Positions 33,830 through 45,333 of a stretch of 64,000 bases of DNA are shown here, piece after piece. The translations under genes and the position numbers were made by a program. Below the pieces are notes generated by a model. The model did not search any database. It saw only the letters and a program-made list of their open reading frames with translations, and had not been told where the DNA came from. This DNA is from Choristoneura fumiferana (lineage: Eukaryota > Arthropoda > Insecta > Lepidoptera > Tortricidae). Position 1 is the stretch's first letter. Each line of letters opens with the position of its first letter. Location: the NCBI RefSeq assembly GCF_025370935.1, contig NC_133479.1, positions 14,623,213 through 14,687,212 of the forward strand, written 5' to 3'.

Positions 33830-34597
33830 TGTTCTAAGCTTTAGAGCATACATTGCAATTGAGCTAGATGAATTGGTCAACAACAGAGATTGCTAAAGTT
33901 CATCTAAAATTATCTAATCATTCATGTCTAGAGTATATAAACGTTAAAACACCTTGTTTATTGTTTTATGGATTAATATCACAATTTAATATACCTAAGT
34001 CATTTTTAATAAAATAATCGGATATTGTACAAAGTTAATTTGTTTAGGTTCGATATGGTTTGGATCACGCGCGCGCCCGCGGCGCTGCGCCGGCGCACTC
34101 GCGGGACATTTAAAATAATTACAAGCCATCGGAGAAACGTAACAGCCAGTGTTTTGAGACCATTACTTATTTTTTAATTCCAAAAAATGGCTTAAAAGCA
34201 CACACTTAGAGCTTATTGGTGCAATGCGGGCAATAAATGAGACTATTACAAGTTTTTCGCGTGATTTTTTGCAAGCGTTTATCCTGCGTGTAATTAGGGT
34301 TCGATTTTTGGTGAAAAATTTGCGAAAGTTATGGAAAGTTTACATGGAGTTAAAGTGACTAAGTGAAATTAATGCTGGAATACGCATACCTAATCTAATG
34401 CCAAGTTATCACTGTGTTACACAATAAAGTGATAATCTAATTTTGTGTTTGACGTTTTTATAACCCATACCATACAACAGTAATCATATCCTACTAATAT
34501 TAATATATAAAATATGAATAATGTAATTTTTTGTTTATTTGACCAGAGGAAAATTCTCAATTTTCATTTACTTGATAAGAGACCGCAACTTGGCGTA
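33830..34597. other. No gene; short GC-rich island
   Basis: 34064-34110 is a sharply bounded CpG-rich island in AT-rich DNA. It contains 21 bases (34077-34097, starting CCGCGGCGCT) that recur exactly at 54715-54735. Confidence 0.4.
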
Positions 34598-34912
34598 TTT
34601 AGAATGGGTCATCCTCCAGCTAGGTGGAGTAATTTTTGATGTGCTAGATCCTTACTGTAACCACTTGCTGGCTGCAGCACGAATGGGCTGGCTCGACCGG
34701 TTTAGTACCACACTCCCCAGAACACTGGCGTGAAATTGTAGTGTTGCTACTGTTTCATACGGTGTGGGAGATCTGGTGCTCTCCTCCCCCCTTTTAAGAC
34801 GGCAACTGGCAACGCACCCGCAGTCCTAATAATGCTGTAGGTGTCCATGGGCGGCGGTGATCACTTACCATCAGGTGACCCGCATGCTCGTTGTTCTATT
34901 CCTAGTTAAGTA
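34598..34912 (+). mobile_element. LINE fragment and 3' end
   Basis: The plus strand carries GGGTCATCCTCCAGCTAGGT (reading GHPPARW, a frequent phrase in LINE C-termini), then a 3' UTR-like part with TACCATCAGGTGACCCGCAT and GCTCGTTG. The block GGGCGGCGGTGATCACTTAC is a relative of GGGCGGTGGTGATCTCTTAC in the 27363-27637 unit, so the two belong to related 3' ends. Stops and frameshifts break any reading frame. No A-run is left. Confidence 0.5.
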
Positions 34913-34940
34913 TCAAGTAGATACAATCTGTAAATTAAGA

Positions 34941-35062
34941 GTCGTCGTCGTCATGAGCTGTAGGCCTCCACCATATCCCTCCAGTTGGTTCGGTTGGAAG
35001 AGGTCTGCATCCAACGTGAACCCGCGGCTCTGATCAGGGTCCTCCGTCCATCGAGTAATATT
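34941..35062 (-). pseudogene. RTE-like LINE tail with (GAC)n end
   Basis: Minus strand reads GGATATGGTGGAGGCCTACAG and ends CTCATGACGACGACGAC. The GGAGGCCTA phrase and trinucleotide tail resemble the RTE 3' ends elsewhere in the window. No intact frame. Confidence 0.45.
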
Positions 35063-35307
35063 TTACGCCTTTTCCATGTATTTTAATTAAGCAAGATTGA
35101 GGAGATCTGTACTGCAATAAAATCGATTAGCGATAATAAGTCAAGTGCGTGTCGGGCCAGTTGCAGTGTAGGGTTCCGTACGAATATGCGGTAAATTTTC
35201 AATATCAAGGTACGATCGACTCGTTATCTTCTAAAGCCTACCTTACCTAAAACTTCTAAAGCTTACCTGTGAATTAATTTTATTTTGAATTCGTCATACT
35301 AACATTT

Positions 35308-37865
35308 CGATACCTTTAGGTTCAATTGGCGTAAAGGACAAAATGCTACTTTTCAGGAGAAGCAAAAAACGTTTTTATTTCAAAAAATCTGTTGTATTTT
35401 TTTTCTTTGTTGACCAATATTTTCGATGTCTATGAGAAAAGTGCTTAGAATTCTTGTCTTTACAGGATAGTCTGGTGACCATAACGCTAAATAAGATAGT
35501 TAAAAAGTTAAGTGTCCTTTACACCGTGGAAAAAACGTCCAGTGTCCCTTACGTCCACATCATTTTAAAAAATATATAGTAATTTAGGCCGTAAAGGTCA
35601 CTTTCATACAAAGTAAATGCAATTTTGGGGTGTAAAGTTCACTATAACTTACTAAATATTTGTTATTTTCTGTAGATTACTATAACTACAGAAGTCAATT
35701 ATGTAAGAATATTTAGTATTTTGCTATAGTTATACGCTAGTAATTACATAGTAGTGATATTATTGGTTACGTAACGATAAATTATCGTAAAGCACATTAT
35801 CACACCGAACTTACATTCATGGAAGTAAATTATTGTTGTGTAAATATTTATTAATTAGTTTGGTTCATTGTTTTATGTTAGTTAATTAATCTAGGTTGTA
35901 TTGTGAATGAAAACACAATGATGGTAAAGGTAACAATTTATTTTAATCATCTTTAATGATCAGATAACTCATAGCTCACATACATTAAGTATTTACTTCA
36001 TTCTTATAATCAACTAACGCGATTTAATCCAAAATAAAATTAAAAATGAGATCGCTTTAAGTTCAAGTAATGTATCATTAACCCTAATAAAGTATATTTG
36101 TACTTTTTGCTGCATATTACAAAATGTACTTGAATAGTAAAACTCTTAACGCTTCAGTTGGAATCACAAAACAAAATATTTTGTTTTAATAAACAGTAGT
36201 TTTTTTCTAGAAACTTAATGATATTATTTCCTGAGAGTAATAACTTACTAAAACATTTGTTTTGTTGCAGTGTTTGCTAATTTAAGGCTCTTAGTACAAA
36301 AATGTTATAGGAAGTTATTACTGTCACGAACTAATATTTATTTATAAGTATTTATTATATTTATTTATAAGTTTATTTTAACAAAATATTTTGTTTTGTG
36401 ATTCCAACTGAAGCGTTAAGAGTTTTGCTATTCAGATGTATTTTGTAATATGCAACAAAAAGTACAAATATGACTTGTTAGGGTTAATGTAAGCATAACT
36501 TGACTTTAAAGTGATCTCATTATAAAAAATATTTTGGACTAAGTCGAGTTAGTTGATTATAAGAGTGAAGTAAATACCTAATGTATGTTAGTTGCGAGTT
36601 ATCTGATTTTTAAAGATGATTAAAATAATTTATTACCATTATCATCATTGAGTTTTTATTCACAACACAACCTAGATTAATTTACTAACATAAAACAACG
36701 AACCAAAATATAATTAATAAGTATTTACACAACAATAATATATATATTCCATGGATGTTAATTCACTATGAAAATGTGTTTTACGATAATTTATCGTTAC
36801 GTAATCAATAATATCATTACTATATAATTACTAGCGTATAATTATCATCATCATCATCATCCCAGCTTATATACACGTCCCACTGCTGGGCACAGGCCTC
36901 CTCTCAGAACAAGAGAGCTAAAGAGGTATAACTATAGCAAAATACTAAATATTCTTACATAATTTACTCCTATAGCTATAGTAATCTACAGAAAATAAAA
37001 AGTATTTAGTAAGTTATAGTGAACTTTACACCCCAAAATTGCATTTACTTTGTATGAAAGTGACCTTTACGGCCCAAATTACTATATATTTTTTAAAATG
37101 ATGTGGACGTAAGGGACTACTGGACGTTTTTTCCACGGTGTAAAGGACACTTAACTTTTTAACTATCTTATTTAGCGTTATGGTCACCAGACTATCCTGT
37201 AAAGACAAGAATTCTAAGCACTTTTCTCATAGACATCGAAAATATTGCTCAACAAAGAAAAAAAATACAACAGATTTTTTGAAATAAAAAACGTTTTTTT
37301 CTTGTAAAAAGTGGCATTTTGCCCTTTACGACAATTGAACCTAAAGTTATCGTTTACCTACCTCTTAAAACGTTTCAATTACAAAGTGACATCATCAAAA
37401 ACAAGAATAATAAATAAATATTGTTTATAAGTTCACTATTTTTATGATAAATGTAGGTAGTAAAGAACCAACTAACATGAAATGGTTCCAGCTAATCAGG
37501 TCGTAAAGGGCAAACATTATAAAGTGAGTCCTATACACCCATATTCATTACATGTCTTGTTATTATAGTCATGCAAATGGCAGGTCTTAAAGGTCAAGAT
37601 GCATAAATTTATGACTTTACGTCGTAGTTTATAGTTTATGATTACCTTTACGTTCCATGTTATTTCAGGTTTGATATTTACACCCAATAAATTATTTGTT
37701 TCTGGTCTTTAGGCATGTCAATATATGGGGCGTAAAGGTCGAATTTTTCAAGATATCAAAATTTTAACAATACAGATCGATAGAGCTTGAAATTCTGAAC
37801 AAAACTGTATATATAACTCATTTTCGGTATTTTGTCCTTTACGCCAATTGAACCTAAAGGTATCG
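35308..37865. mobile_element. Large foldback transposon with TAAAGG motif array
   Basis: Ends are CGATACCTTTAGGTTCAATT (35308) and AATTGAACCTAAAGGTATCG (37865), with ATTT directly outside both (35304-35307, 37866-37869), a candidate 4-bp target duplication. Arm 1 (35308-36185) and arm 2 (36380-37352) pair almost throughout, giving a stem of about 0.88 kb around a loop of about 190 bases. A further 513-bp tail (37353-37865) ends in a third copy of the terminal sequence. A GTAAAGG-type motif (typically CGTAAAGGWC) recurs on both strands: 35330, 35513, 35544, 35590, 35631, 37021, 37062, 37137, 37321, 37502, 37584, 37613, 37644, 37731 and 37834. No transposase ORF. I do not recognise the family. 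Confidence 0.85.
36842..36926 (-). mobile_element. SINE type A tail nested in the foldback arm
   Basis: An 85-bp insert (ATCATCATCATCATCCCAGC ... GGGCACAGGCCTCCTCTCAG) matches the 3' end of the type A SINE. It is flanked by TATAA on both sides (36837-36841, 36927-36931). The opposite arm holds the uninterrupted site (near 35719-35735), so this is a genuine later insertion with a short target duplication. Confidence 0.85.
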
Positions 37866-38242
37866 ATTTATGTTTTTCTTCCCCAGCCAAATGTAAACTA
37901 AGCTAATGCTTGTAGGTGACGACGGCGGCGACAACGACATTCGACTCTATTTAGCACTTTCAAGCTCAATATTTTACAAACAGCCCTCTAAAACGAAAAA
38001 TTATCATTCTATGCAAACTTATGGCAAAACTATAATGTTTTCAAAAGATTTATCCAACGATACCCCAAGTTTTTTTTTTAGATTTAGACGAGAAAAAAAA
38101 ACATTTTACTATCTTAATATCTACGCAAAATTAAAGTTTTCTAAGACAAATAGTTTGTAAGCTTAGCCGGCGACATCCGAGCATGGCGAAACGGCGATAC
38201 TATAGGGGTTTCTTGTAGTTGTAGGCCCACGGAACCCTAAAA

Positions 38243-39280
38243 AAGTAATTTTTATTTGTTTTTTTTTTACACTAAGCAAAACAATCACATCCGTGAGTAA
38301 TTACGTATCTACCATATTATAGCAACAAGGTGTTTCGAAATAAAAGCAAGCGGTCAGTTTAATTTAAATCCGAGCTCGTAGTTTTTGCACCCCCAACCGC
38401 ATTCTCACAGCGGCGAGCTGATGCACTTCACTTCTGATTGGATCATTACCGTGTTCATCATACCCCGTGCGATCCTCGGGCCACGAGCGAGACAGACATA
38501 CCGTACCCATTGGAAAACAGAGACAACCAATACTCAAGCGCATCGGCCAGGAATTATTTCATATCATGATTATTGGAACTTTATTGCACTTCGTAACTAA
38601 CAATTGACATTAGGAAATGCAATTTCATATTGATTTCGTAATCTCATCCGTCGTTTATTTTTATCAATGCGCGCAAATCTTTCTATGATTTGCGGCTAAC
38701 CATCAGGGCATGTTGGTTGTTTTCTTGCGGCTTCACGTTCCAAGAAAATGTCATTAAAAGCTCGATAGGGGATTAACTCGGTTAAATTTTCACGTAGCCC
38801 GGCAGGAAATCGGTTTAGCTGGCACAAAGGGTGGGAAGAAACCGAGAAATTATCTTTTCGTCGGAATACAAACCGCTGAACGGGCAATTACACCGTTACT
38901 GAGACGGGCATTAAGTTATCAAAAAATAATAATGTTTCACACCGGCCGGAAGGTGTCGCCGCGTCACGTGCGCCCCGCGGTCGGCCGTTGCCAGTTGCCA
39001 CTGATTTCGATACGAATTACTCATCACGTTTCTAATAAAAATCGTCCATCAGCCTGTTGTCTTGCGCAACCGCATTTATTGCCATTAATGGACGCCTTTC
39101 TTCATATTAAGTCCGCGTGCCCGTTACTATTGGTCTGTAATACGACCGTCGTAAGTTAAACAATAGGTACATTGGTACCATACTTACTTCTTCTGCATTT
39201 TTTTTTGAAATAAACCTTGAAATTCTAATAAAATGTTTTTTTTTTGTTAGAGACGATAATTACTTAAGTACATTTGGTAA
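38243..39280. other. No gene seen
   Basis: GC-containing block at 38380-38560 and CpG patch at 38940-38990. Short ORFs have no recognisable domain. May hold conserved noncoding DNA. Confidence 0.45.
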
Positions 39281-39294
39281 CAGAGCCATTGTAT

Positions 39295-39725
39295 CATCAT
39301 CATCATCACGTCAGCCGAAAGACGTCCACTGCTGGACATAAGCCTCCCCCAAGGCTCTCCACTCAGACCGGTCTTGTGCTATCCGCATCCACCGCGATGC
39401 CGCGATTAACCAAGTTGTCGCTCCATCTTGTTGGAGGACTACCGACAGCTCGTCTCCCGGTCCGCGGACGCCATTCGAGAACCTTCTGACCCCATCGGCC
39501 ATCAGTCCTGCGAGCAATGTGCCCCGCCCACTGCCACTTTAGTTTCGCAATTCTTCGGGCTATGTCGGTAACCTTAGTTCTAATGCGGATATCATCATTT
39601 CTAATTCTATCCCGCAGAGAAACCCCGAGCATAGCCCTCTCCAGTCCTCCTCAGTCCTCAGTCCTCTGAGTGACTTCGAGTTTTCTCATGAGGCCCATCG
39701 TTAGCGACCACGTCTCAGATCCGAT
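39295..39725 (-). pseudogene. 5'-truncated RTE-type LINE with 14-bp target duplication
   Basis: Minus strand encodes the C-terminal end of the reverse transcriptase ORF: AMLGVSLRDRIRND, then KLKWQWAGHIARRTDGRWG, KVLEWRPRTGRRAVG and, after a frameshift, RWMRIAQDRSEWRALGEAYV and QQWTSFG with stop at 39311-39313. The 3' tail is (GAT)n, seen as ATCATCATC at the left edge. The direct repeat CAGAGCCATTGTAT flanks it (39281-39294 and 39726-39739), a textbook target-site duplication for target-primed reverse transcription. The element is about 430 bp of a normally multi-kilobase LINE, and is dead. Confidence 0.9.
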
Positions 39726-39739
39726 CAGAGCCATTGTAT

Positions 39740-42187
39740 ATTTTCAGATATTCGAAAAAAATAAGACCTAAAGAAGTAAGGTGCCTTCGCGAATTGCGCT
39801 TAGTAATCGAGGGAACAAATTTTTGGGTTTACTGACAGTTAACAACCTGATACCAATCCCAAAAAATCGGTAAAAATGTTTCAAACTACAACATGATTTC
39901 TCATTTTACAGACCGATCAAATACCAATCGGTTGGTAAGCTATTACGGTAATGATATGAAAGCGCTCTGTCGACTGTCCCTAGTACTCGCCGTGGTACTA
40001 GAACATTACCATCGAGATGGAAATGAATTAAATGTAATTCGAATAATCGAGGCTCGGGCAATAACAAAACAAAGGGAAAAAGTCCGGCTGCGGCAGAACG
40101 AAGGATTTCAATTCGGAACGTGATGAGCCGGGTTTTCATTTACGTACGCTGCTTCGATGACCGCGGTAATGATGGTACAGTATGCCTTAGTTTATCTAGA
40201 CTGATTCTTCGCACACTGTGAACTGTGTTATACTTACCTACGTACAAAACGTGTGGTAAATGAAGTAGTACAACAAAATGTAAGGCAGATAAAAATAGCA
40301 TTTCAAGACATCTGTTGGTAGCAAATAACTTGCACCGAAGCGCAAGTAGCCGAGCAAAAAGATCGCGCTCTACAACTTACCTACACTACACCTACGGCAC
40401 AGTAAATCGCTCACGTTTTAAATTTACAACAGATTTATTTATATCTTAGCACAAATTACAAGGAAAATAATAATGAGCCGAAGTCATATCTCATTACTTA
40501 AGTTAAAGCTCAACGACTGCGGACAGGCCGAGAGCTCTGGTTCCAATATTATTCATCGCTTTAATAAGTTTCGATTGATTCTGTTGCAATGCAGTTTCCA
40601 CTTTAGCTTGAACACTTTAAGGTGCATTTGATAATTTTTCTTCCAAGGACATAAGATGTTATGTATAATGAAGTTAAAGTCGGAGGCGTTCGTTAGGCAG
40701 TTCCATAATTAAAAAATAAAATTGACGCCTGCGCAGCGATGTGCTGAAAAGTTGCGTTGGGAGCCTGAGTGATGCGCCGACGCTGTCTTTGTTCTTTTAT
40801 TAAAGTTTATTTTTTTAACGAAAGGTGTTTTACAAGAGATATTGCACATCGTTGCGATTTATACGCCAGTTCATTGACCTCTTATAAGCATTGTGACTTC
40901 GCTATTTGAAATCTTAATTTCTTACAAACCGATTTGGTTAATACTTAGTCGCTAAGATATGGTGAAGGTTATATTATATTTAAACAATGTTAAGTAATGT
41001 TATGTCTGAAATATCGGTACAAACGATTTCATATCTTTTACTTAAATATTTTCGAACCTAACAACGTAACTCTCAAACTGGCCAGCAACAATCTCATCAC
41101 ATATTTTCTCTAAACGCCATTAAGATTACGAAAACAAATTGCAACGCATACCTCATCGTGTCGTTCAAATAATTAAAGCGCCCACTAGTAATTACTCGTG
41201 TTAAAATGCAAATGTTTTGCCCGCGGTAATGTATGCGAATTGAGTACAGATAAGTGCGCGAGATTTACACCTCTACATCTCGACATGTCATGAGTCTTTA
41301 CCGTTCATTGACCGATAATGGTTACGAGTGATTTGGCGCTAAGTGTTTGTTTGGAAAATATTTAGATTTTATTTGATGGCTCACGCTCACACGAATTCGA
41401 GCACCTGCCTGTAGCTGGTAAATAAAAAATAGCGTAGGTGGTAAGTAAATAGTTGAACATTGGGCATAAATTACAATCGAATTCAGATGGCGCATAGTAG
41501 GATTTCGACCTCACACGTTTCGTTCATAACTATACTATTTGAATATCAATGGGCGGCAAAACGTTTAGCCAAATTGTCCGAGCGAAGTTTTTAGTCATTT
41601 GAGTAGTTGTTTGACGTGTAGACGTTAAACAACGAGAAAGGAGAACTAACTGGCCTCTGAATGCGAGTTGAATTTCTAATTTTACTATGAAATCACTCTA
41701 TTATGTTCTTCCAATTATGCAGTTATCCTTTTGCTTATTCTCTCTTTAACTTTAAAAAATTACAAATGACCTTTTAAGGATTTCGGGCCGTTACCCTGAC
41801 ACATAAGGCGTACACCGCCACCTACGGCGGGTAGTGAAGTTATTTTTCCCCTTAAAACTTACACAGACTGACTTTTGGTTGTCCTGACTAAGCTCATCCC
41901 CAATAAACCGTTCGTTTATGCCCTGCCAATGTCACTCAAAATGTGATTTCATTTGTGACGTTTAAATTTCGAAGGTGTGAAATTTAACATCACGAATGTT
42001 CATAATACCCCGCTCCAACCATTTTGATACTTTATTCGAAATTGAACTCCTTGACTGTTGGCTATGTAAAGTTAAACGTTATTTTGTTATTGACAATCGA
42101 TTTTTGTTAGGAATACAAATTGTGGCTCAAAATATCGATTCAATAGGCACTGGTACGGTACCAAACCGACACAGCCAAGCGAATTAG
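39740..42187. other. No gene seen
   Basis: Long plain stretch. 39890-40140 has an ORF on each strand and words such as GAAATGAATTAAATGTAATTC that look like conserved noncoding DNA. No repeat recognised. Confidence 0.45.
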
Positions 42188-42435
42188 ATCATTGAAGTGG
42201 CAATAGACAGGCCATATAGGACGGAGAACCGATGGCCGTTGAGGCCGAAAACTTCTCGAATGGAGGCCGTGGATCGGCAAGCGCGGCGCAGGATGACCAT
42301 GCACCAACGAAATTGACGGATGACCTGGTTAAAGCCGCGGGTTCACGGTGGATGCAGGCCGCTGCCAACCAAAGCCACTGGAGGTCTATGGGGGAGGCTT
42401 ATGTCCAACAGTGGCCGTTCTACGGCTGATAGGAT
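42188..42435 (+). pseudogene. RTE-type LINE C-terminal fragment
   Basis: Reads, with frameshifts, the phrases GHIGRRTDGR, GRKLLEWRP, TDDLVKAAGSRWMQAAANQS and GEAYVQQWPFYG ending at TGA 42427-42429, followed by ATAGGATGATAG. Closest in the window to the copy at 39295-39725 but separately truncated and inserted on the other strand. The 65-codon ORF at 42232-42429 covers only part of it. Confidence 0.8.
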
Positions 42436-42499
42436 GATAGTTAATTAATAAGTAGGTACATGTGTTAAAAACTTGCGAGACACAGCTTTGAGACAATGA

Positions 42500-42775
42500 C
42501 GACCAGATGGCCTAGTGCTTAGAGAACCTGACTACGAAGCTTGAGGTCCCGGGTTCGATTCCCGTGTCGGGGCAGAAATTTGTATGAAAAATACGAATGT
42601 TTGTTCTGGGGTCTGGGGTGTTTAATATGTATTCAAGTAAGTGTCTATTTATATAATTATATTTATCCGTTGCTTAGTACCCATAACACAAGCTTTGCTA
42701 AGCTTACTTTAGGACTAGGTCAATTGGTGTGAATTGTCCCGTGATATTTATATTTATATTATATTAATGACTAAA
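42500..42775 (+). mobile_element. tRNA-derived SINE (type B), complete copy
   Basis: The head has an A-box-like TGGCCTAGTGCTTAGAG (from 42507) and a B-box GGTTCGATTCC (42552-42562) inside GTCCCGGGTTCGATTCCCGT. The body runs through GAAAAATACGAATGTTTGTT and AGCTTTGCTAAGCTTACTTT, and ends GGTGTGAATTGTCCCGTGAT before an AT-rich tail. The anticodon-like loop around CTACGAA would read ACG, suggesting a tRNA-Arg-like origin, but stem pairing is weak. Widespread in moths. A second 3' piece is at 44423-44470. Confidence 0.85.
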
Positions 42776-44422
42776 GCTCAACGACAACCACTACAACAAA
42801 TGTAGCTAAGGTAAGACTGGCTTAGATTAGTTGCTACCTCCTTAAGAGTATTATTTAATGTCAATAAATAGCACAAGTATCAATACGATAAAATATCTGA
42901 ATATGAAAATCACTTAGAAAAGACAAAGAATTTATGATGTTTTCCGTCAAAGTCCTGGATGTAATTTAAAGAAGCACGAATATTGCGGTTAAATTAGAAC
43001 ACGAACGTTCACTACTCGCTATTTCTCAGGTTTTTTCTTTGACAGCAAAGGGTGGGAAAAATTAATGCGAACCGCAAAAAGTTTCTTTAAAGGCGATTGC
43101 AAATAATTATCTGAAAAATTATTTATATGTGCACACCAAGCTCTTTTGCCCATTTTAGTGCACTCTTTTGGAGTACCTACCTACTCGTATTAATAAATAA
43201 AATAATATAAATTGTAATTAAAATATGCCACACAAAACATAAGTTTCATTAAAAGTACCTAGCAAGGCATATAATATATTATCATGAAACTATTATTTTA
43301 AATGATCCTGATAATAATAACACTTTAAAATACTCTAAGTTTAAAAGAAATGTTTATTAATTTTTGTTTTATGATATATTTGTGCACTAACATAGTTTAA
43401 GAGGTTTTCCTCACTGTTAATAGCCTATTTTGCATTTCAATTTATGTTTATATTAGTTAAAAAATATTTTTAGCAATTATGTTTTTAAAATCCATTAGTT
43501 TTGACTCATAGGCACGCAAAAGAAACGCTACAACGGACGCGGAGCCTTTACACCGAGCTATAAATACTAAAAACATTAGTGACCTACAGCCATCCGTCAC
43601 TCAACTCAATGATAAACATAAACAACATTTTCATAAGAAGAAAATAACAAACGCAGACACGGATTGCGTCTCATTCCAGGGAACGGTGCTCCGACAACAA
43701 AAGCTAACAAATCCTGTTTGTCCTGCGGGATGCCGTGATTTAATACAAATTATTATTAGACGACATAAATAACGCTGTGCGAGGGCGGGCCGAGGCTCCT
43801 TAATAAGTAATAAAGGGGTCATCGTTCATAAGGAAGCGTGCGGAATTAACCTGCACACATGGCGCGCTGTCTGTGTCGGCGACAGTTTGTGCTTCGCGTA
43901 ATGCTGAAGAATTTGCCTTATTTCAAATGACACGTTTGAAGATTCTTCTTGCTCAGTGGTCGATTTGTAAACGTAAACGTAAACGCTGTAAAGGATGTAA
44001 AACAAGTCCGATCGAAAATAAAACATTCGAAAAGGATTTATATTTTTGATAGGTAGGTAGGTACATAATTTATATGAAAACCTTTCTTAAATTTTACCTA
44101 CATACATGTAACAATTGTACCGTATTGTCACGCGTAAACCAGTTGTTCTAGCAGTTGAATTAAAATTCCAGGAATTCGTAAAAACTATACTATGGTCTCC
44201 ATCAGCAGCGGCGGCAACCGCACCAAAAAAGAGAGATGAAGTGCACGTAGTGGCGCGACTGCAACTGGAACACCCTCAGCGTGTCGTGTATCCGCTCTTT
44301 CGGCGGATACGAGTACATCAATTGTGGTGTCATATCATTGTGGTTGGTCTACTGGTGTTAAGTATCAAAATTATTTTATTTTAGGGCATACTTTTAGTAT
44401 CCAAAAGAATAAAAAAAACTTT
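42776..44422. other. No gene seen
   Basis: Mostly AT-rich. The minus-strand ORFs at 43631-44026 and the plus-strand ORF at 44115-44384 (with AAAATAP alanine run) have no recognisable domain. A short run of AAACGT repeats lies at 43970-43986. Confidence 0.45.
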
Positions 44423-44470
44423 GGTAAATTGGTGTCAATTCTCCGTGATATTTATTTATCTATCTTACTT
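44423..44470 (+). mobile_element. SINE type B, 3' scrap
   Basis: GGTAAATTGGTGTCAATTCT followed by CCGTGATATTTATTTATC repeats the last 50 bases of the SINE at 42500-42775. Confidence 0.6.
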
Positions 44471-44560
44471 TTAATATATAAAATTCTCGTGTCACAATGC
44501 TAAATCTCATCCGAAACGGCTTGACCGATTTTTATGTTTTTTTTTGTGTATATTCGGTAG
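44471..44560 (+). mobile_element. Helitron-like start
   Basis: TATATAAAATTCTCGTGTCA, then CCGAAACGGCTTGACCGATT, is a phrase repeatedly found near the start of Helitron-like elements of insects. The downstream limit is not visible, and sequence to about 45090 may belong to it. Confidence 0.4.
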
Positions 44561-45094
44561 GTCTGAGAATAGGACGTAAACTATTTCTCCTACTTCTACG
44601 CTACCCTTATTCGGACAACAGAAAGATTGTTATAAGTAGTTGAAATTAAATTGTAAAGGTGTTAAATACCATTTCAAAACCCGTTATATAACAAAAGGAA
44701 ACCTAATACTGCATAATACTGTTTAAATTGCTGTTGACCTCTGGGCCGTCCGCCAATAGCTTGTTAGGTGCCACGGTAACAGGTCTTAACTATTTTCCTA
44801 GAAACACGGTGTTCGGCTCAGCGCATGTTGGATTTGCCCGTTGCATAACGTTTAACTATATAATTTAGTGGACGAGATCGGATTTCTTTAGCCCCTACTT
44901 TGTGTTATTTGATGTTGGATTTATATCATGTATAAGCATGATATAATGAAGCACGAATCAATTATATAATATTTAAGTCGCGATAATATCCTGGGTATGC
45001 TAGCAATCATCAACTATACAATTAAAGGTTGACTGGTAGAGATCCTTTAAAGAGATAAGTCCAGCTTTGTACATGTGTATCTCAAAGTTTGTGA
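44561..45094. other. No gene seen
   Basis: AT-rich. Contains the small hairpin TATATCATG/CATGATATA near 44925-44946. Could be the body of the preceding Helitron-like repeat. Confidence 0.4.
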
Positions 45095-45110
45095 ATTGTA
45101 TTTCGAAAAT

Positions 45111-45333
45111 ACAAACTGAGACATGGATGCACAGAAAAACCAGAAAAAGAGACCAGCACTGGGAATCGAACCCACGTCTTCAGCAATCCGTGCTGCGTGC
45201 TATAACCCCTACACCACTGCTGGACAGGAATCTAGACAATAATTTTTCCTATGCATACATATCTCAGGTTGCTTATTTTTACTATGCTACTTAAGCAGCA
45301 GCACTTGTTTCAGTTTGTATTTTCGATATGGTT
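45111..45333 (-). mobile_element. tRNA-headed repeat (type C) with inverted ends, copy 1
   Basis: Ends are CGAAAATACAAACTGA and TCAGTTTGTATTTTCG, a perfect 16-bp inverted repeat. Read on the minus strand the centre is tRNA-like: CCAGCAGTGGTGTAGGGGTT with B-box GGTTCGATTCC and CCAGTGCTGGTCTC. Related copies: minus strand 56447-56571 and plus strand 57170-57376. A tRNA-like head combined with transposon-type inverted ends is odd. It may be a SINE that landed in a MITE which then spread as one unit. Confidence 0.65.

Larger units (their letters stand above)
35140..38242 (+). mobile_element. GGGTTCCGT-family repeat split by a foldback element
   Basis: The left piece (35140-35303) begins AAGTGCGTGTCGGGCCAGTT and TGTAGGGTTCCGTACG. 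The right piece (37870-38242) ends TAGGCCCACGGAACCCTAAA. Both are end blocks of this lepidopteran repeat family. Between them lies the 2.56-kb foldback element. The 84-codon ORF at 37906-38160 belongs to the repeat, ends in low-complexity FFFRF and is not called as a gene. Confidence 0.55.

Noticed and set aside
37906..38160. 84-codon ORF as a gene
   Set aside because: It lies inside the right-hand piece of a GGGTTCCGT repeat and ends in low-complexity sequence.
39311..39517. Separate short ORFs as small genes
   Set aside because: They are frames of one truncated RTE LINE, bounded by a target duplication.
44115..44384. 89-codon ORF with alanine run
   Set aside because: No domain, no splice support, and the last third is hydrophobic AT-rich noise.
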